Source: Candidatus Pacearchaeota archaeon (GTDB taxonomy: Archaea > Nanoarchaeota > Nanoarchaeia > Pacearchaeales > GW2011-AR1). Taken from it: DNA of 21,299 bases. A program made the position numbers and the translations under genes. The stretch covers positions 1 through 21,299 of the forward strand of contig NZER01000471.1 of the NCBI GenBank assembly GCA_002690445.1, given 5' to 3'. Under the pieces are notes generated by a model that did not search any database, had not been told where the DNA came from, and saw only the letters and a list, made by a program, of their open reading frames with translations. Shown here piece by piece: positions 5,950-12,146 of this stretch (the first letter of the stretch is position 1; every line of letters begins with the position of its first letter).

Positions 5950-8100
5950 ATGGGTGGTGTCTTTGGACATATGTCCCACATTTATGATAATCCTGCAATG
6001 ACCTTTGGTCAAATTAAGGATATTATGATAAAAGCTGCTGACGGCAAGCTAGAGAATGTAACTGAAAAAACAGATGGACAAAATTTGTTCGTTTCTTATA
6101 ATATACAAGATGGTACTGTTCGCGCGGCAAGGAATAAAAGTAACCTAAAAAGCGGCGGCATGGATGCTGAGGCTTTAGCTGAAAAGTTCGGTGGCCGGGG
6201 TGCCTTAACTGATGCCTTTGTTAATGCTTTTAGGGCTTTTGATCTAGCTGTTCAGCAGTTTACTGATGAAGAAAAGCTTGAACTCTTTGGTCCGGACACA
6301 AATATTTTTTATAATGCTGAGGTTATGGATCCGGCGAATGCGAACGTTATTAACTATGACACTAAAACATTTTTAATCCATCGCGCTGGACATGCTGCAT
6401 TTGATAGAGAAACTGGTAAGTCAGTAAAGTCCGAAGAGGGTTTTTCGGAACAAAAGGCCGCGGCCCTTCAAGCAGCACTGGAGCGTGCCCAAGATCAAAT
6501 GGAAAAATCCGATTTTTCGGTTCAGGTTAATGCGATTCGGCGCGATTTAGAGCCCTTATCAGACGGAGCCATTTTAGATCGAGCTATTAGTGGGATTGAT
6601 AGTGCTATGGCAACAGCCGGAATGTCAAACGAAGATACGATTGCTGACTATATCTTCGTTCAATGGAAAGCCTTAGTAGAATCCACATTCCCAGAACTTA
6701 CAGACGAACAAGAGAAACTAATTATTGACCGTGTCATGACTGATTATTATGGTGCGCTAGAAGGAGAAGGGCCCCTCAAGTCTAGAGGGCTAGAGTCCCG
6801 GCAGATTATCAAGACGATTGGGCGCCCAGACCTCAATGAGGCGATTATTGCATTAATCAAGGATTATCCACGTCATTTTAAAGAGTTTATTTTTCCTATT
6901 GAAAGTGTAATCCATCGATTTGCAATTGAGATCCTTCGTGCCGTTAAAAGCGCCTATATTATTGCAGCCGGCGGCAACGAAATAGAGGTTGCCCGACTAC
7001 AAGCGCAGGTAGGGAAAGCAATCGATACTATTGAGGCTTCCGGAAACGAAGAAGCCATGGAAATTATTAAAAACCAGGTAGAGAAACTTAGCCGACTCGA
7101 AGATGATGGCTCCATTGGCGCCGTTGATCTTAGTATGATTTCATCACCAGCGGAAGGTATCGTTTTCGATTATGATGGGCATACTTACAAATTTACTGGG
7201 GGGTTCGCACCGGCTAATCAGATCTTAGGTCTGTTTAAGTATGGGCGCAAGGGCATTCCTGCGTTTGATGATGAACTTCGGGAAGGCCATCTTTATGAAC
7301 AGGAAAGCAAAAAAGTTATTGCGGTTTATCCCGGACGTTTTCAGCCAATGGGTCGTCACCACTTTCAAACCTATCAACAAATAGCCACCCAGGAAGGGAT
7401 AGATGATACTTATGTTGCGACATCTGATAAAGTCTCATTACCGAAATCACCATTAAATTTTGATCAAAAGAAAAGTATAATGTTAATGCATGGGGTTCCC
7501 GAGAATCAGATTCTTAAGGTAAAAAATCCATATAATGCGGTCGAGCTGGCTCACCAATACGAACCAGGTGAAGTAGAAATGGTATATTTTGTTGGAGCCA
7601 AAGACATGGCAACCAATCCTCGATTTCAAAAAACAAGTGGCGTAACCAAAGATGGGTACGACTGGAGAATAGAAGTCGCACCGCATGCGGAGATTGACAT
7701 TCCAGGATTTGGTGAAATGTGCGGAACTTCTCTACGTCAATGTTTGGGCAATGCAACACCCGAAGAGTTTGAAGCAGTGATGGGCTGGTTTGATGAAGAC
7801 ATATATCATATGCTGCGAGCAGGCCTAAATGAAGTAAACTTTGGCGAGATAATAAGTAAAATAACAAGCTTTTCGAATCCAAAAAAACCCTCAGGACGTC
7901 GAGAAGATGAAGAGGAACTTGATGAAATGTCCTCTATGGCGGGCGGCAACGTTGCCGGTTATTCGCTCCCTCTCGGGAGTCGCGCTCCAAAAGTAGCGGG
8001 TTCCGAAAAGAAGAAGAAAAGACATCCAAAGAATTTCCTTGAGGAAGAAGAGTTGGTAACCGAAGTAGTGGACTATTTACTAGGAATAACGGTGGGCTAA
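5950..8100 (+). CDS. Ligase-type nucleotidyltransferase fused to NMNAT/cytidylyltransferase domain
   Basis: A 716-residue protein with a good AAGGAG ribosome binding site. The first half looks like the covalent nucleotidyltransferase fold of DNA/RNA ligases and capping enzymes. EKTDG has the candidate AMP-accepting K40 (motif I, KxDG), NAEVMD at about 122-127 is motif III-like, and AEGIVFDYDG at 401-410 is motif IV-like, with K414 a possible motif V lysine. The second half begins with VYPGRFQPMGRHH (459-471), the start of an NMNAT/cytidylyltransferase Rossmann domain, and GTSLR at 592-596 is its second nucleotide-binding motif. The usual H-x-G-H is changed to R-H-H. The last 80 residues are charged and probably disordered, with EMSSMAGGNV near 660. 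RNA repair, NAD-linked RNA chemistry or NAD salvage are all possible; the order of domains is clear, the reaction is not. Confidence 0.85.
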   Translation: MGGVFGHMSHIYDNPAMTFGQIKDIMIKAADGKLENVTEKTDGQNLFVSYNIQDGTVRAARNKSNLKSGGMDAEALAEKFGGRGALTDAFVNAFRAFDLAVQQFTDEEKLELFGPDTNIFYNAEVMDPANANVINYDTKTFLIHRAGHAAFDRETGKSVKSEEGFSEQKAAALQAALERAQDQMEKSDFSVQVNAIRRDLEPLSDGAILDRAISGIDSAMATAGMSNEDTIADYIFVQWKALVESTFPELTDEQEKLIIDRVMTDYYGALEGEGPLKSRGLESRQIIKTIGRPDLNEAIIALIKDYPRHFKEFIFPIESVIHRFAIEILRAVKSAYIIAAGGNEIEVARLQAQVGKAIDTIEASGNEEAMEIIKNQVEKLSRLEDDGSIGAVDLSMISSPAEGIVFDYDGHTYKFTGGFAPANQILGLFKYGRKGIPAFDDELREGHLYEQESKKVIAVYPGRFQPMGRHHFQTYQQIATQEGIDDTYVATSDKVSLPKSPLNFDQKKSIMLMHGVPENQILKVKNPYNAVELAHQYEPGEVEMVYFVGAKDMATNPRFQKTSGVTKDGYDWRIEVAPHAEIDIPGFGEMCGTSLRQCLGNATPEEFEAVMGWFDEDIYHMLRAGLNEVNFGEIISKITSFSNPKKPSGRREDEEELDEMSSMAGGNVAGYSLPLGSRAPKVAGSEKKKKRHPKNFLEEEELVTEVVDYLLGITVG

Positions 8101-8102
8101 GG

Positions 8103-8924
8103 ATGATTGATCGACAAGAATTTGCAGAAGAACTATTACTCCGCGAGAATATTCGTAAAGCAATTAAAATTGTCAAGAATAGTCGCACGAAAAGGCGTTT
8201 GAACGAGCAAAAACAAGAAACTGAATTGCGCGCTATCATCCAGGATCTTCTGAACGAAGCCCAAACAGCTGTTGCTACGACCGCTAAACACGCCAGCACC
8301 GGCATTAATACGCTTGAAGATCTTTTACGGAATTCGAATATTCTATCAGTATTAGAAATGGGATACAAGTCTTTAACTACAGATAAAATCCAACGAGAGT
8401 CATATCGCAACCATGTTTTAGTAGCTGTCGAGAAGGTTCTGGCCCCCGAAGAATCACGCAAAGAGGCTGGTGAAGAAATTGTTACTGCGCTTGAAGAAGA
8501 TGTCAATATTGATATTGACCGACCGGAAGATGACCCGGATTTTATTGATGTTGACGAAGAAGAAGTTGAAAAATCGGATGGCGAAATTGAAAAAGAAGAC
8601 TTCGCTCTCGCTGGTGAAGATAAAACTGGCCGTAACAAGGCCTTTACAGATTTCCAAACAATTGAAAAAGTTATTTTGAGAGCATTTGACGATCTAGACA
8701 ACCCGGAAGATCGGGGCCTTTTTAGTGAATATCTTATAAAAAATTTAGCTCTGTATTTTGATAAATACGAGAGCGATCTGGATACCAACGTAGAGGAACC
8801 GGCTGTGGCGGCCGCGGCTGAGCCAACTTTAGAGCCCGGAGAGGAAGAAGAAATTGCAAATATCGAGCTGCAAGAGCTTATTAAACATCTTAACATAGAC
8901 GATATAGTAGAAAACTTAGTATAA
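8103..8924 (+). CDS. Acidic unknown protein with targeting-like N-terminus
   Basis: A 273-residue protein starting 2 bases after the fusion gene. The N-terminus MIDRQEFAEELLLREN carries the same amphipathic helix with L-x-E as other genes here. A helical domain (about residues 60-120) contains LEDLLRNSNI, YKSLTTDKIQRESYRNH and VLVAVEKVL. A very acidic linker (about 125-165) leads to a second helical part, and another acidic, alanine-rich stretch precedes the C-terminal helix IELQELIKHLNIDDIV. No catalytic motif is visible. The length, acidity and helix content are similar to phage prohead-core or internal proteins, which is inference. Confidence 0.75.
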   Translation: MIDRQEFAEELLLRENIRKAIKIVKNSRTKRRLNEQKQETELRAIIQDLLNEAQTAVATTAKHASTGINTLEDLLRNSNILSVLEMGYKSLTTDKIQRESYRNHVLVAVEKVLAPEESRKEAGEEIVTALEEDVNIDIDRPEDDPDFIDVDEEEVEKSDGEIEKEDFALAGEDKTGRNKAFTDFQTIEKVILRAFDDLDNPEDRGLFSEYLIKNLALYFDKYESDLDTNVEEPAVAAAAEPTLEPGEEEEIANIELQELIKHLNIDDIVENLV

Positions 8925-9284
8925 ATGAAATCAAGGAAGTCAGCTTCCCGAGGTTTTTGCAAGGATTTATCTTTCTCACATAAACTGAGAAGTGAACGAA
9001 AATCTAACGAAGTATTTGAAATAATGCTTTCAGCATTAACGTTGGAAGAAATTATAGGTCTTAAATTAGAATGCGCCAGCAGACTAACTAATGGAAAATT
9101 ATATGGGTTTAATCTTTGGTCAAATATAGTTAATATCATTAAAGAAGCACTATATAATGCAACTATTAGTGTTACTAGCACCAACAAAGAAGCATGCAGG
9201 GTGCTAGGTATTAATGAGAAAACATTTAAATCTTTGAAAAGAAAATACAAGATAAGAGAAGAATATGACATTGACTTAGAATAA
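8925..9284 (+). CDS. Putative Fis-type helix-turn-helix protein
   Basis: A 119-residue protein whose ATG directly follows the upstream TAA. Near the C-terminus, ACRVLGINEKTFKSLKRKY has the spacing of a Fis/NtrC-type helix-turn-helix (A-x-x-L-G-I, then a recognition helix ending K-Y-x-I). The middle is helical (LTLEEIIGLKLECASR and LWSNIVNIIKEAL). A DNA-binding or transcription role is likely, possibly late-gene control, but no target can be named. It is the last protein gene before the tmRNA. Confidence 0.65.
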   Translation: MKSRKSASRGFCKDLSFSHKLRSERKSNEVFEIMLSALTLEEIIGLKLECASRLTNGKLYGFNLWSNIVNIIKEALYNATISVTSTNKEACRVLGINEKTFKSLKRKYKIREEYDIDLE

Positions 9285-9316
9285 CTTATTTTAAGTCTCG
9301 TGTCAAGAATAAAATA

Positions 9317-9629
9317 GGGGGCGCCTGGTTTCGACAGGGTAGGGAGAATGGATAGTGCAGATCGTGCAAGCTGGAATTACCACGTAAATCTTTTTCCGGA
9401 ACACTTAACTGCCAACGACGCAGATTACGATTTAGCTCTAGCAGCCTAATCCCTGGTTGCTCTTCGCCAGGTGTTCAAGAAGAGTATAACAAAAGACCGC
9501 GCTTTTGTCAATATGAGCGGAATAAATCAAATTGAATATTTTGTCTGTTTCGAAAAACTGACTAAGTCTGTGAATGACTTGAAATTATAACTGCTTTGGA
9601 CGTGGGTTCGATTCCCACCGCCTCCACCA
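9317..9629 (+). ncRNA. ssrA: tmRNA (one-piece), tag ANDADYDLALAA
   Basis: A 313-base gene with all key tmRNA parts. The ends form a 7-bp acceptor stem (9317-9323 with 9619-9625) with G3-U70, the alanine identity pair, discriminator A and encoded CCA (9627-9629). The T arm is perfect (stem 9602-9606 with 9614-9618, loop TTCGATT). GGTTTCGACAGGG near 9327 is the conserved 5' tRNA-like segment. The tag frame starts at GCC (9411) and ends at TAA (9447-9449), giving ANDADYDLALAA. A pseudoknot follows: CCTGG 9452-9456 with CCAGG 9467-9471, and CTCTTC 9460-9465 with GAAGAG 9479-9484. A second is ACAAAAG 9489-9495 with CTTTTGT 9502-9508, and CCGC 9497-9500 with GCGG 9517-9520. It would rescue stalled ribosomes with host SmpB. 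No clear own promoter is seen; processing from the upstream transcript is possible. Confidence 0.97.
9411..9449 (+). other. tmRNA proteolysis-tag reading frame
   Basis: Resume codon GCC and eleven further sense codons, then TAA, encode ANDADYDLALAA. The alanine carried by the tmRNA precedes it on the tagged protein. The AND start and LAA end match the general form of bacterial degradation tags (E. coli ANDENYALAA), in which the final LAA is read by ClpXP. The tag is two residues longer than that of E. coli. Confidence 0.93.
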
Positions 9630-9695
9630 ATTAAAATTTTATTTGTTACCTACAAATATATTATAGTAATAATGTGCGTTGTTGGTGACGGAGGT

Positions 9696-10493
9696 TTACT
9701 CAAAGTATGAACCAAACATCTCTAGAGCATCCTTTGCAGTTAGAAAGCCACTTTTAACACCAAACCAATTCTGTACGTCATTTTCTTTTACTATTTTAAC
9801 CTTTATTCTTGAAGTATCATATTTGACCGATATCAACTTATCGTCTAGTATATTAGTAATATACATTGCAGTTAGTACAGCTACTCTATGGTGGCCGGCC
9901 GTAATCACAAACCTAAAGTCATCATTTTTTAATAATATGTATCCTTCGATTATATCTTTTGGCGATGGAATGTAGCCAAATTCTTTTATATTATTGATTA
10001 AATTTTTTAATCGCAAAATACGATGCTCTACTGCTGTTATATCTTTTGGTCCAAAGATGCCCCCGGTGAAATCGCCTGTTGGACTAGCTTGTCTCCATGG
10101 ATGAAAAGAGTTAGTTGATTCTATAGTGTGTAACTTATTATTTTTATGTAAATGATAAAGGTCGCCACATGTTTTTGGTTGAAAATTATTATAATGATTA
10201 AATAAGTATGAGTCTTCTAATTTTAGATTTATATTTTTCAATAGTTGTAACGATGTATTCACAAGCGCGTCACTTTTATTAAAATAGTAATGACCCTCAA
10301 ATCCAGAAAATTTTTCTATGTTAACTACGAAATATGCTTCATTGGTGTCTATGATAGTATCTATAGTAAATTCTTTATTTCTACTTACGTTTAATTCATG
10401 ACCCTTTCTGGCGACCAGGTCAGATCTATTAAAATTAGATCTATGCTTATTTAGCTCATTTTCGGGCTTGATGCCCAATATCCTTCTATCCAT
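9696..10493 (-). CDS. Unknown protein with ParB/Srx-like H-H-R motif
   Basis: About 265 residues and the only convincing minus-strand gene. The frame extends to 10529, but the ATG at 10491-10493 is preferred because a TATAAT promoter element (10500-10505) lies inside the longer version. The C-terminal third has IPSPKDIIEGYILL followed by FVITAGHHRVAVLTAM. That resembles ParB/sulfiredoxin-like domains, where a loop before G-H-H-R binds a nucleotide. ParB itself, a partition role or nuclease activity is not shown. The gene is AT-rich, oriented against its neighbours and has its own promoter, which suggests a later acquisition. Confidence 0.7.
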   Translation of the reverse strand: MDRRILGIKPENELNKHRSNFNRSDLVARKGHELNVSRNKEFTIDTIIDTNEAYFVVNIEKFSGFEGHYYFNKSDALVNTSLQLLKNINLKLEDSYLFNHYNNFQPKTCGDLYHLHKNNKLHTIESTNSFHPWRQASPTGDFTGGIFGPKDITAVEHRILRLKNLINNIKEFGYIPSPKDIIEGYILLKNDDFRFVITAGHHRVAVLTAMYITNILDDKLISVKYDTSRIKVKIVKENDVQNWFGVKSGFLTAKDALEMFGSYFE

Positions 10494-10499
10494 AATATG

Positions 10500-10529
10500 A
10501 TTATACCACACAATCAACGTTGTATGCAA
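10500..10529 (-). promoter_or_regulatory. Promoter of the minus-strand gene
   Basis: Read on the minus strand: TTGCAT (-35, 10524-10529), an 18-base spacer, then TATAAT (10500-10505) with TGG before it (extended -10). The -10 ends only 6 bases before the chosen ATG, so the transcript would have almost no leader. It is one half of a divergent promoter pair. Confidence 0.6.
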
Positions 10530-10567
10530 TCAGATAATTAATCCCTTTATTTAAATTTTTTTAATAG

Positions 10568-10573
10568 TATAAT
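10568..10573 (+). promoter_or_regulatory. -10 element of the lipoprotein gene
   Basis: A perfect TATAAT in very AT-rich DNA, 9 bases before the GTG start at 10583; only weak -35 candidates lie upstream (such as CTTTAT at 10545-10550). Transcription from it would begin at or just before the start codon, giving a leaderless or near-leaderless mRNA. Confidence 0.5.
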
Positions 10574-10582
10574 TACTACAGG

Positions 10583-11101
10583 GTGCGTTACTATTGTTTG
10601 CTTTTGTTGGTTTTGCTGTGTTCTTGCTCTAATAATTTAACTGAAGAAGACATAAGACAGCAAGAATATGGCGAACTTTACGCGACCATGGTTTGTTGGT
10701 GGAGCAGCCAAGAACTAATCTCTCCGGCCTTGTTTTGGTGCACCGAAAATTTGGAAACTGAACTAATCAGCGGTTATGTAAGTTTAGCAATAGAAGAAGA
10801 TTTGGAGGGAGAACGATTTTTCTCTATTTGTGGGCGCGACGTCACCTTAAATACGGGCCACGATCTCCACGATAATCTTATCGCTTCTATGACCCAGTAT
10901 ACATATAATTGTTATGAGGCCTACGAAAGAAGCCTTGGAAACGAGTTTGACTGGATTTGGGACGACCCAACGAACACTCTTCAGCTTATTTGGCGCCCCG
11001 AAGACGAGCCAGACAAGGTTTTAACTCTATTTATACCAGAAAAAAAGGATTCACCACGAGTTTTAGGCTCTGTTTACTACAAAACTGGATATTTCAACTA
11101 A
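10583..11101 (+). CDS. Putative lipoprotein of unknown function
   Basis: A 172-residue protein with GTG start. The first 15 residues (MRYYCLLLLVLLCSC) form a short signal peptide with a lipobox-like L-C-S-C, so C15 would be lipidated and the protein anchored in the host envelope. The mature part is rich in tryptophan and acidic residues and has further cysteines (near residues 38, 53, 83 and 109) that could form disulfides outside the cytoplasm. No family is recognised. Phage lipoproteins often block superinfection, a possible but unproven role here. It follows the divergent promoter region and is 7 bases from the next gene. Confidence 0.7.
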   Translation: MRYYCLLLLVLLCSCSNNLTEEDIRQQEYGELYATMVCWWSSQELISPALFWCTENLETELISGYVSLAIEEDLEGERFFSICGRDVTLNTGHDLHDNLIASMTQYTYNCYEAYERSLGNEFDWIWDDPTNTLQLIWRPEDEPDKVLTLFIPEKKDSPRVLGSVYYKTGYFN

Positions 11102-11108
11102 ATATTAC

Positions 11109-11693
11109 ATGAGTAATATTCTACGGTTAGTCATATGTTGTGTTGCATATGTATTTTTATTTGGGTGGTCTGTCTGCATATTAGCTGAACCAGTGATTGC
11201 CAGTGAGTATATCTCTAATTATGATACAATTAGAGCTGTCCAAAAGATGCCCCTTCGCGCTGGCACCTGGAAAAAAACTCCTACTGTCATAGTGTGTGAA
11301 TATGCACCGATAAGCGAAACTCAAGTTAAAAGTGCAGTCGGGTTTTGGAAAAGCCTAGGCCATCGATTTTTTAGAACGCAATATAAATACGATCCCCTTG
11401 AAAAATGCAAAAGCTCAAAACCGGTGGGATATATTATTATACATTTAGAAACATTGGGAATTCCAATGCACCCTGCTGCTGCCGCCGAAACTCATTTTTT
11501 TGTTAACAATGATACGAACGCTGTAGAATGGGCCATTATATATGTGCGCAACGATACTCGAGCCACTGTTTTAGAACACGAAATAGGTCACGCTTTGGGT
11601 TACCTACATTATGATAAGCCCGGCCATCTCATGAACTCAATGCTCGCTAAAGGCGGCTGGGGAACGGAAGGATTAGAGAGCAGCCATCAATAG
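11109..11693 (+). CDS. Secreted matrixin-like zinc metallopeptidase
   Basis: A 194-residue protein with a hydrophobic N-terminal signal or anchor segment (about residues 5-26). Residues 157-167 read HEIGHALGYLH, the metzincin zinc signature H-E-x-x-H-x-x-G-x-x-H, followed by HLMNS at 173-177, whose methionine fits the Met-turn. The catalytic glutamate is E158. Metzincins cleave proteins, usually outside the cytoplasm, and the signal segment agrees with export. No ribosome binding site is visible, but the start is 7 bases after the lipoprotein stop. The two probably act together at the host envelope, which is inferred from export signals and adjacency. Confidence 0.8.
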   Translation: MSNILRLVICCVAYVFLFGWSVCILAEPVIASEYISNYDTIRAVQKMPLRAGTWKKTPTVIVCEYAPISETQVKSAVGFWKSLGHRFFRTQYKYDPLEKCKSSKPVGYIIIHLETLGIPMHPAAAAETHFFVNNDTNAVEWAIIYVRNDTRATVLEHEIGHALGYLHYDKPGHLMNSMLAKGGWGTEGLESSHQ

Positions 11694-11875
11694 GAGATTT
11701 AGTAATTTGTATTGATGTGGCCAAAAAAGACGAAGTGGGTCATACAAAAAGATTTGTTGGATTAGTGCTTGACAAATCTATTACAGTCTGTAAAATACAA
11801 GTAGTAGACACTGGTGAAGAACTTTATTGGCCATTGACTGCTACTTATTTATGGAAGGAAACGAATGAGGACTAA
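11690..11875 (+). CDS. Short unknown protein, start codon uncertain
   Basis: An open frame from 11651 to the TAA at 11873-11875 fills the gap between the matrixin and the next gene. Its product contains IGDLVICIDVAKK and ends WPLTATYLWKETNED, and looks like small beta-rich phage proteins with an I-G-D-L-V start. There is no ATG. Candidates are CTG 11657, ATT 11672, ATA 11690, ATT 11705 (8 bases after GGAG) and GTG 11717. The coordinates use 11690 only to include the I-G-D-L-V segment. The stop overlaps the next start by 11 bases, as in other real gene pairs here. Confidence 0.5.
   Translation: MGDLVICIDVAKKDEVGHTKRFVGLVLDKSITVCKIQVVDTGEELYWPLTATYLWKETNED
11769..11796 (+). promoter_or_regulatory. 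Candidate sigma70-like promoter
   Basis: TTGACA (11769-11774), a 16-base spacer and TAAAAT (11791-11796), inside the short frame upstream of the gene at 11865. The spacer length equals that of the promoter at 696. It could start transcription of the 11865-13641 group. Confidence 0.45.
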
Positions 11876-12146
11876 AGAACTAGAGGGCACCCACCAGGAA
11901 GGCCCTCCATGGAAAATTGTTGGAAAATTTTCAACATTTGAGGCAGCCGATGCCAAAAGGATTGAATTATCTGAGGATTTGGATTTTCAAGTGAAGATAC
12001 ATTATCAAGGAACAGAAAATAATCGTTATTTTGCGTTAAAGACCCGGGCAAATCCCGCGATCGCTCTAGAGGAAGCTCTTAATGTCAAACGAGCCGAGAA
12101 GAAGCGCCGAAAGGCGCGCCTTAATAAAAAGCGCCGAAAGAAGTGA
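11865..12146 (+). CDS. Small unknown protein with basic tail
   Basis: A 93-residue protein with a GGAAGGA ribosome binding site 6 bases before the ATG. The core (about residues 15-62) has WKIVGKFSTFEAADAKR, then VKIHYQG and RYFALKTR: a pattern of two or three beta strands around a helix that I recall from small phage and bacterial proteins of unknown role. The last 25 residues are almost all lysine, arginine and alanine, encoded partly by a 12-base direct repeat (12102-12113 and 12129-12140). Such a tail suggests nucleic-acid contact. It overlaps the methyltransferase start (GTGA). Confidence 0.7.
   Translation: MRTKELEGTHQEGPPWKIVGKFSTFEAADAKRIELSEDLDFQVKIHYQGTENNRYFALKTRANPAIALEEALNVKRAEKKRRKARLNKKRRKK

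Noticed and set aside
7934..9271. 445-codon open frame on the minus strand
   Set aside because: It lies opposite the fusion gene end, the acidic protein and the HTH gene. Its product is serine-rich and low in complexity, as expected from the antisense of acidic, lysine-rich coding sequence.
9301..9316. TAAAAT at 9310-9315 as the tmRNA -10 box
   Set aside because: It ends one base before the mature 5' end, so transcription would begin inside the RNA; no matching -35 is seen.
9617..9629. tmRNA 3' end as an att site
   Set aside because: No second copy of the tmRNA 3' end was found downstream and no integrase gene is in the window, so an att call is not supported.
9641..9657. 6-bp hairpin (ATTTGT with ACAAAT) after the tmRNA as terminator
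   Set aside because: The stem is all but one pair A-T and is not followed by a T run on either strand; too weak to call.
9679..9975. 98-codon plus-strand frame after the tmRNA
   Set aside because: Antisense to the ParB/Srx-like gene, whose product has a more protein-like sequence, a promoter and a recognisable motif.
12102..12140. 12-base direct repeat and the palindrome AAGGCGCGCCTT
   Set aside because: Both lie in codons for a lysine/arginine tail, where low-complexity coding explains them.
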